NCBI GenBank assembly: GCA_004525685.1 | Contig: SPBW01000065.1 | Span: 1 to 10,631, forward strand | DNA length: 10,631 bases | Reading direction: 5' to 3' | Origin: Candidatus Atribacteria bacterium | Lineage (GTDB): Bacteria; Bipolaricaulota; Bipolaricaulia; UBA7950; UBA9294 | Notes under the pieces: generated by a model | What the model was told of the DNA's origin: nothing | The model's input: the letters and a program-made list of their open reading frames with translations, nothing else | Database searches by the model: none | Position numbers and translations under genes: made by a program | Part shown: one piece after another, positions 5,521 through 10,631 of the stretch | Position numbering within the stretch: the stretch's first letter is position 1 | How the letters are laid out: each line of letters starts with the position of its first letter

Positions 5521-7306
5521 CCACGACCCGCTAGCAAGAGTCCTGACAGTCGATCTATCTCAGCACAGCTTTGCCATTGACGAACGTCCTGACCTATTCG
5601 AAGCTGCTCTCGGCGGTGCCGGTGTAGCTATCCGTTTACTGGAGGAGACTTGCCCACAAGGCGCAGATCCGCTCGGCAAGGACAATCCAATCATCTTCGC
5701 AGTGGGCCCTCTTGTCGGACACTATCCACTGGCATCCAAGACCGTGGCTATGTTCAAGTCCCCGCACACAGGGAACCTGGGCGAGAGCCACGCTGGCGGA
5801 CGGAGCGCCGTATCCATCCGCATGGCCGGCTACGGCGCCATCGTCATCGTCGGGCAAAGCGAGAGCCCAGTCTATCTGGTAATTGAGGATGGGCAAGTCC
5901 ACTTCCGCGATGCCTCGGCATTGTGGGGCCTTCGGTCCAGCTACACTGTCGGCAGCGTGTTACGTGAACGAGAGCAGGGATCCGGACATCGTTCCATCAT
6001 GCGCATCGGCTTAGCTGGCGAGAAGCAGGTTTCTTATGCCTGCGTCATCACGGAGACCTATCGTCACTTCGGCCGCCTTGGCCTCGGCGCTGTGTTTGGC
6101 AGCAAGAACCTAAAGGCAATCGTCATCTCTGGAAGCCGGACATTGCCTGTGGCCGATCCCCGTCGCTATCGTGCGCAGTACAACGCCCTCTACAAGGAGG
6201 CAACAGGTTCCGTGCTGATGAAGAAGTATCACGACATCGGCACGCCCATCAACGTGCTCCCTCTTAATGAGCTGGGTGCATTGCCGACGCGCAATCTGCA
6301 GGCAGCCCGCTTCGCAGCAGCCGAGGCCTTGTCAGGCGAAACAATGGCTGAGCAGTATCTTGGGCGACGGCTGGCCTGCTCGCACTGCCCTGTAGCCTGC
6401 ATCCACATCGCAGCGCTCCGCACGCCCCAGCCATCCGAACCTTATTTCTACAAGACGTCGATGCTCAGCTATGACTACGAACCGATCTTTGCGCTCGGCA
6501 CCATGCTGGGGATTTCAGATGCTTCGGGCATGCTCCGCTTGATGGATGAAGTCGAGATTCAAGGCCTCGACGCGATGTCTGCTGGCGTAACGCTTGCCTG
6601 GGCAACCGAAGCGCTTGAGCGCGGCTTGGTGACGTTGACGCATACAGACAGCGTTGCATTGACGTGGGGGGATGCCGATGCCGCCATCGAGGCCGTCCGT
6701 CGACTCGTTACTCAGCCCACGGATTTTTATCGCGCGCTGGCTCGCGGTGTAGCTCATGCCTCGTCGATCTATGGGGGAGAGGATTTCGCGCTCGCCTTTG
6801 GCGGCAATGAGATGCCCGGCTATCACACCGGCCCTGCTGGCTATCTGGGCTACCTCCTCGGCGCGCGCCACAGCCACCTCGACAATGCCGGATACAGTAT
6901 CGATCAGAAGAATCTCGCTTCCGGTACCCAGCCGACAGTTGAAGGCTTGGTCGATCAGCTACTAGAAGAGGAGCGATGGCGGCAGGTTCTCTCAAGTCTC
7001 GTCGTCTGTTTCTTCTCGCGCGGCCTGTACACGCCCGAGGCGATTCTTGAAGCTCTAGCCACTGTTGGATTCGAGTCCGACAAAGCACGTCTCCGCGAGC
7101 TCGGAGCTGATGTGTTGCATCGCAAGTATCAGTTCAAACGACGTGAGGGATTTGATCCTCTGTCGCAGCCGATCCCCAGGCGTATCTTGGAGACAGCCTC
7201 GCCATCAGGGCCTATTTCTGAAACAGTGATTCGACAAACACTCAGGCGATTCGCAAGCATGGAGTCGGGCGATCAAGACGCTCTGAATGGGGATGTCATA
7301 GAGTAG
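5513..7306 (+). CDS. aor: Aldehyde:ferredoxin oxidoreductase family tungsten enzyme
   Basis: This catalytic subunit (597 aa, close to the 605 of the Pyrococcus furiosus enzyme) oxidises an aldehyde or related substrate to the acid and passes electrons to an iron-sulfur protein. The N-terminal pterin-binding part shows GNLGESHAGGRSAVSIRMAG (residues 88-107) and the conserved GRLGLGAVFGSKNLKAI (187-203). The [4Fe-4S] ligands are Cys289, Cys292 and Cys296 (CSHCPVAC) and Cys499 in VVCFF. These nearly coincide with Cys288/291/295/494 of the P. furiosus protein as I recall it, so the cluster site is intact. I chose ATG 5513, which has GGAG seven bases upstream, over ATG 5489, which has no clear site. 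Substrate specificity and W versus Mo cannot be read here. No MoaD-like or cofactor gene is in the window. Confidence 0.92.
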   Translation: MLSHDPLARVLTVDLSQHSFAIDERPDLFEAALGGAGVAIRLLEETCPQGADPLGKDNPIIFAVGPLVGHYPLASKTVAMFKSPHTGNLGESHAGGRSAVSIRMAGYGAIVIVGQSESPVYLVIEDGQVHFRDASALWGLRSSYTVGSVLREREQGSGHRSIMRIGLAGEKQVSYACVITETYRHFGRLGLGAVFGSKNLKAIVISGSRTLPVADPRRYRAQYNALYKEATGSVLMKKYHDIGTPINVLPLNELGALPTRNLQAARFAAAEALSGETMAEQYLGRRLACSHCPVACIHIAALRTPQPSEPYFYKTSMLSYDYEPIFALGTMLGISDASGMLRLMDEVEIQGLDAMSAGVTLAWATEALERGLVTLTHTDSVALTWGDADAAIEAVRRLVTQPTDFYRALARGVAHASSIYGGEDFALAFGGNEMPGYHTGPAGYLGYLLGARHSHLDNAGYSIDQKNLASGTQPTVEGLVDQLLEEERWRQVLSSLVVCFFSRGLYTPEAILEALATVGFESDKARLRELGADVLHRKYQFKRREGFDPLSQPIPRRILETASPSGPISETVIRQTLRRFASMESGDQDALNGDVIE

Positions 7307-7315
7307 GTGCAAGCA

Positions 7316-7604
7316 CCACTTGCTTTGTGCAATCTCTTCGCGTAGCGCTCGCCTGCATTCGTACCTGCGGCGATCAGCCACAGTAAGGACTTCCTCCATT
7401 GACTGCTTGCTGACAGGTAACCGGCGCGTCTCCGACGGCAAGGGCGAGCGGATATCCGAGCATCTCTCCGTGCGACGTATTCCACTGACTAACAGCAGCC
7501 AAAATGCGTGATTCGATTGCATTCGTTTGGCCGACTGTTTCAGGCAAAACGATCAGGAACTCGTCGCCACCGCAGCGGATGACGAAATCTTCTCCGCGCA
7601 CGGC
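7316..7604 (-). pseudogene. Broken GGDEF (diguanylate cyclase) domain remnant
   Basis: On the minus strand, 7601-7374 encodes RGEDFVIRCGGDEFLIVLPE; the GGDEF active-site loop is at 7571-7557. It continues through LALAVGDAPVTCQQ and then loses the family pattern. The expected C-terminal helix resumes in another frame as SMEEVLTVADRRRYECRRA, so a frameshift lies near 7395-7410. Upstream, the frame is closed by TAG (about 7611-7609), and no N-terminal half of the domain (the DxFKxxND region) or sensor domain can be seen in any frame. An active cyclase would make cyclic di-GMP; this fragment cannot. It faces the 3' end of the AOR gene. The remaining bases up to 7745 show nothing recognisable. Confidence 0.75.
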
Positions 7605-7745
7605 ACTCTATCGTGGGAGATGGAGCCTAGCTTTGTCCCGAGACACTGCTTGTGACTCCGCATGCCTCCTAGCATCCGGCCCCGGCTTTAGCGACGAGAC
7701 AGAGGCTTTGGGGAGGCCCAATCCTAGACCTCCGATTGCCTTCTC

Positions 7746-8078
7746 CTAGTCTTCGTCAAGAAGAGGGGCGTCCTCTAGATCCACGACGACAGAGTGAAAG
7801 TCAACATCAAACCAGAGATTGAACATCTCAAGGCTACGATCCTTGGGCCAATCGCCCTTGGCCAGCCACCAGCCAGCCAACTCCTCTTCAAAGAGCAGGT
7901 CGTAGTACTCGCTAAGCAGCTCCTCTTGCTCGGTTTCATCCTCGAAGACAGGCAACAAGTAGGCAGTGGTTTCCTGGTTCACGTCTTCAAGCGTCAAGTC
8001 ATCGTAATCCGGAAGAGACTTCAACCATGCAAGCAAAGGCTCTTTGGCCTTAATCGTCACCGCGCATCTGTTTAGCAT
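7746..8078 (-). CDS. Small acidic conserved-looking hypothetical protein (110 aa)
   Basis: I cannot assign a function. The protein is cytoplasmic by appearance, with no signal peptide or membrane segment, and strongly acidic, with Glu/Asp-rich stretches in the middle and at the C-terminus. It is rich in aromatic residues, including LAGWWLAKGDWP and LWFDVDFHSVVVDL. From memory, small proteins with the same opening (MLNRCAVTIKAK), a mid-protein E-E-L-A-G-W-W and a closing FHSVVVDL occur as uncharacterised proteins in varied bacteria; I could not verify this. ATG 8078 follows AGGAGG (8088-8083) at four bases, which makes a real gene likely. A TATACT box (8101-8096) lies just upstream but is so close that the leader would be very short. 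Confidence 0.8.
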   Translation of the reverse strand: MLNRCAVTIKAKEPLLAWLKSLPDYDDLTLEDVNQETTAYLLPVFEDETEQEELLSEYYDLLFEEELAGWWLAKGDWPKDRSLEMFNLWFDVDFHSVVVDLEDAPLLDED

Positions 8079-8394
8079 CGTTCCTCCTGAGGTCGAGTAT
8101 AGGTGATGGGCGCCAGCGATGTAAGGCCAAGAGAGTCGGCCAGTTCCTCCGCACGCAGGTCACTCCAGCCTAGCGGGCATCTGCACTCACTCCCTCCCAA
8201 CATGCCCTCTCTTCGCATCTTCTCCGCATTCTGGCCTGCTGGTCTAGTCTTACCTCCCTCAAGGAAGCATCGATGTGAAGGCGAGCAAACGATACGCGCA
8301 ACGTACAGAAACGCATCGAACGCTGAGAGCAATTAGGGAGAAGACACCGAGGAGGATCAAGAGCAAGATCGAGAAACTGGAAAGCGGCAAGAAG

Positions 8395-9114
8395 ATGCGC
8401 AGATTCAAAGCCGCAGTCATACTCGCTGCAATACTGGCGGCCACATTCGCGATGGCGGCAGAAGCGGCTTGGGATGTCTGGGTGCCGCAAGGGCCTTCCT
8501 TGGAGATTACCCTCATCACCACGGGCAACGTCGTTCCACACGACCCGCTTCCTGATTCAGGAGTTGCACTCACCCTGTTCACCAACAAATCAGGTCTCGA
8601 TGTAGATGGCTTGCTCATCGAGTACACGGGAACGCTCGATATCACCCGTGTCGTTGGCATAGGCGCTGACATGTCGGTCATTTCTCAGGAAGGCGGGGCT
8701 ATCCGTCTGTTCGGCTTCTGCACACCCTTTGGAACGCTGTGCATAGACTGGGAGATCGATGGAGCCAAGCTGATACGCGCCGCGTGGCTCATCGGTGACG
8801 AGGAAGTTCACGAGATCGATTTGCATTCCCCGATTGCACGATTCGATCTGTCAGGTGCACCGGGCGAAGACGATTCGATTGACATCTGCGTCATCGCAAA
8901 AGGTTCCAGAGACCCTGACGGCGAGCCGATCGCTCAATACATCTGGGACTGGAGCGACGGCGTTGTGACAAACAGCTACACAAGCACGCGGAACTTCGAC
9001 AAGGAAGGAAACTACTCCGTTACGTTAACTGTCGCCGATGCCGAAGGACTCTCCTCAACCGCGGTGGCCAAATTCAGGATCGAGGAATGGGGAGTGATGG
9101 CGGTCGCGACGTAG
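8395..9114 (+). CDS. Exported protein with a C-terminal PKD domain
   Basis: The 239-aa product begins MRRFKAAVILAAILAATFA, a standard signal peptide with likely cleavage near AEA-AW (residue 24-25), so it should act outside the cytoplasm. Residues 26-140 form a beta-rich region with no family I recognise; two cysteines (FGFC and TLC) lie seven residues apart and could pair. Residues 145-232 are a PKD-type Ig-like fold: SRDPDGEPIAQYIWDWSDG, then GNYSVTLTVADAEG. Such domains mediate protein or carbohydrate contacts at the surface. An alternative GTG start at 8275 has AAGGAAG upstream and would add 40 very basic residues before the signal, giving 279 aa. I prefer 8395 because of the signal peptide, although its SD (GGAAAG) is weak. 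Confidence 0.8.
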   Translation: MRRFKAAVILAAILAATFAMAAEAAWDVWVPQGPSLEITLITTGNVVPHDPLPDSGVALTLFTNKSGLDVDGLLIEYTGTLDITRVVGIGADMSVISQEGGAIRLFGFCTPFGTLCIDWEIDGAKLIRAAWLIGDEEVHEIDLHSPIARFDLSGAPGEDDSIDICVIAKGSRDPDGEPIAQYIWDWSDGVVTNSYTSTRNFDKEGNYSVTLTVADAEGLSSTAVAKFRIEEWGVMAVAT

Positions 9115-9133
9115 ATTCGTCCGCATACTCTCT

Positions 9134-9171
9134 GACCAGCCAAGCCAGTGCGCCGTTCGGCCTGGCTGGTC
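9134..9171. repeat. Imperfect hairpin in the 9115-9493 intergenic region
   Basis: GACCAGCC (9134-9141) is complementary to GGCTGGTC (9164-9171), and the enclosed bases hold GCC-GTTC-GGC. It lies 20 bases after the PKD gene stop and could end that transcript, but no T-run follows on either strand. The rest of 9115-9493 shows only an unsupported 40-codon frame (from 9314, no SD) and the inverted repeat at 9475-9501. Confidence 0.4.
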
Positions 9172-9474
9172 GGCAAGGCCGAGGGGTCTCGTTGAACGCG
9201 CCAATACTTGGCAAGAAGCTAGGTGCTCTTCTGTCTACGAGTACACGTGCAGTGCGCCCTCTTGCCCTCTTCGACAATGGCGTGATCGGGTAGACTCCTC
9301 CTTCAGAAAATCCATGCAGGCAGAACGGAACCGGACCGACATCGGGCATTCTCCGGCTGAGTACTGCACCGATTCATTCCCAGAGCATCTTGAAGCTATC
9401 ACCGGACGGACGCTTCGAATCCGCCAAGCGGGCTGACTCTCTCGAATCAGGAGATATGGCCCACTCGTTCCCGC

Positions 9475-9501
9475 TCGTCTAGTAGATGCCGATCTAGACG
9501 A
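9475..9501 (-). repeat. Inverted repeat across the nitroreductase stop codon
   Basis: TCGTCTAG (9475-9482) and CTAGACGA (9494-9501) are perfect 8-base complements with 11 bases between. In the minus-strand transcript the stem includes the TAG stop codon (9496-9494). There is no T-run, so it may be an end-protecting hairpin or a weak terminator. Confidence 0.4.
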
Positions 9502-10369
9502 CGAAGCTGGCCACGTACTCGGTCAGGGGTCCTCCAAGCGTAGGGTCTTCCACAACCCACGTCCCCATCACACCTATCTCGCGTGACGCGAGATCGAAAT
9601 GGCATATGGCTATCCCAAGGTCGATCCGCTGGATGTCCGGGAACGCTTCGCTCTTACTGCCCAACAGCCTCGTTGCCAGCCCCTTGCCATAGCCGGGCGT
9701 CCGTTCGATGTAGAAATGCCACGTTTCTCCATCTTTCACGATTCTCCACGGCTGCTTGTTCGAGCCGGACGGAGCCAGTCGAACGAGGTCAAGCACTGGG
9801 GCGAACCTTCCGGCACTCTCGCGCACGAGCGGTGTGCCGAATTCCTGGTCGAAGAAGAGGATCTCCCAGGACAACCGGCTCTCAGCCTGGGTCAGGCGTC
9901 GAAGCAATCCCCTCCTGGCCTGCTCCGGATTGGCCACACGCCCGATCGAGGCCACGGCCGGCATATGCTCCTCACTCGACGCATGGATCTTCTCTGCGAA
10001 GCTCGACCTCGTGAAGGTCCCGCCGAGCCAACACGTACCCAGATCCAGCTCTGTCGCCGCCAGAATGAGCGCTTCCATGGCATAGCCATAGTCCTCAAAA
10101 TCCTTCGCGCCCCGCCCTACCGCGCCAACGATGAACCCGGCCGCGCCGCGGATGAAGCCGTAGGTCCCCAACCCCTTCAGCGCTGCCCGGTCTTGTTCGG
10201 TCGCTGCCACCAGTTCGAAACGTAGCGGTGTGCCGAACGGGCCCGCACCCAGCGAAGTCATGCGCTCGCGCAACCGTTGCTGCGTCTGTGCAGCAATCGG
10301 TTGATCAGCGTACGTGCGGCAAGAGAAGCGCCGCTCAATGAGTTCTGCGATCGGCTTGTCGTAGATCAC
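9494..10369 (-). CDS. Nitroreductase-family flavoprotein (TM1586-type)
   Basis: This 291-aa protein resembles the putative TM nitroreductases (Pfam TM1586_NiRdase), in which two nitroreductase-like halves sit in one chain and bind FMN. The first half opens with IERRFSCRTYADQPI (residues 11-25), the usual FMN-contacting start, and includes LDLGTCWLGGTF (108-119). The second half carries VRLAPSGSNKQPWRI (196-210), another flavin-contact signature. The substrate is unknown; NAD(P)H-dependent reduction is the general family chemistry. I chose GTG 10369 because AAGGAGG (10382-10376) sits six bases upstream and the fold starts there. The frame is open to GTG 10444, but those 25 residues look unrelated and have no SD. 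Confidence 0.85.
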   Translation of the reverse strand: MIYDKPIAELIERRFSCRTYADQPIAAQTQQRLRERMTSLGAGPFGTPLRFELVAATEQDRAALKGLGTYGFIRGAAGFIVGAVGRGAKDFEDYGYAMEALILAATELDLGTCWLGGTFTRSSFAEKIHASSEEHMPAVASIGRVANPEQARRGLLRRLTQAESRLSWEILFFDQEFGTPLVRESAGRFAPVLDLVRLAPSGSNKQPWRIVKDGETWHFYIERTPGYGKGLATRLLGSKSEAFPDIQRIDLGIAICHFDLASREIGVMGTWVVEDPTLGGPLTEYVASFVV

Positions 10370-10547
10370 GGCGAACCTCCTTCTGGAGCACCTGGCTCCC
10401 GCCGTCCCGGCGTTGTGGTTGAGTGTGGACTCGAGGGTATCCACCCCTCGTAGAGGGCTTCGGGTAGGTACTACTCAAACCAGAAGATGCAACAGCCCTC
10501 TCGCCCGTACTCTCCATCTTAGGTCCGTGACGCTGTTGGTGGCAACG

Positions 10548-10591
10548 GCAATGCTCCGCATTGCTTGGGAGAATGGCAGGTGCCATTCTCC
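10548..10591. repeat. Two adjacent palindromes
   Basis: GCAATGC-TCC-GCATTGC spans 10548-10564. GGAGAATGGCA (10568-10578) and TGCCATTCTCC (10581-10591) form a perfect 11-bp inverted repeat around GG. Together they make a compact double-hairpin element upstream of the nitroreductase gene, about 180 bases from its start. There is no gene between 10445 and the window end. Confidence 0.7.
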
Positions 10592-10631
10592 AGGCCCGTG
10601 CTCCGCATTGCTTGGGAGAATGGCAGGTGCC
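10552..10631. repeat. 33-bp direct repeat, two copies, period 47 bp
   Basis: Bases 10552-10584 and 10599-10631 are identical over 33 positions (beginning TGCTCCGCATTGC and ending GGCAGGTGCC), with a 14-base spacer. The second copy ends exactly at the window edge, so the repeat unit or array may continue. The second copy lacks the left arm GCAATGC but keeps the GGAGAATGGCA arm. Confidence 0.85.

Noticed and set aside
9074..9349. Minus-strand 91-codon frame
   Set aside because: It overlaps the PKD gene end, has SD-like bases touching the ATG, and a composition typical of a shadow frame.
9314..9436. Plus-strand 40-codon ORF in the intergenic region
   Set aside because: No SD (the upstream bases are pyrimidine-rich), no recognisable domain.
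10370..10444. 25-residue N-terminal extension of the nitroreductase
   Set aside because: It would cover the excellent AAGGAGG at 10382-10376, and the residues do not resemble the family.
10552..10631. CRISPR array
   Set aside because: Only two copies are seen, the spacer is 14 bases, and the unit holds long palindromes; no cas genes in the window.

Overview
The window looks like a bacterial chromosome segment with moderate to high GC. It carries strong Shine-Dalgarno sites, several GTG starts and sigma70-like promoters. An aldehyde:ferredoxin oxidoreductase (AOR) with a polyferredoxin partner points to an anaerobic or facultative lifestyle. A TM1586-type nitroreductase and a secreted PKD-domain protein fit an environmental or thermophile-related bacterium. 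I cannot place it to phylum from the sequence alone.

Left part (1-3252): a complete three-gene ABC importer of the TrpX/COG2984 type (binding protein, permease, ATPase) with a 480-base leader. The leader is the most interesting element here. A near-consensus promoter (TTGACA, 17 bases, TATAGT) is followed by a 31-codon ORF whose residues 17-23 read FGFFWYW. Next come overlapping hairpins and a Rho-independent terminator ending at 321. This has the layout of ribosome-mediated transcription attenuation sensing tryptophan or aromatic amino acids. The three transporter proteins contain only two Trp in about 899 residues, as expected for a system that must be made when Trp is scarce. A second, SD-preceded small ORF (336-485) overlaps the start of the first transporter gene by four bases. 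A two-way terminator (3225-3252) separates this operon from the next gene.

Middle part (3278-7306): a cold-shock protein on the minus strand with its own promoter, then three co-directional plus-strand genes. These are an MFS transporter, a 16-cysteine four-cluster iron-sulfur protein (AorA-like), and a 597-residue AOR with all four cluster cysteines. The last two overlap by eight bases and very likely form one enzyme.

Right part (7307-10631): a broken GGDEF (diguanylate cyclase) remnant with a frameshift on the minus strand, a small acidic conserved-looking protein (minus), an exported PKD-domain protein (plus) and a nitroreductase-like flavoprotein (minus). The right edge holds a 33-bp direct repeat with strong palindromes, possibly the start of a longer repeat array.
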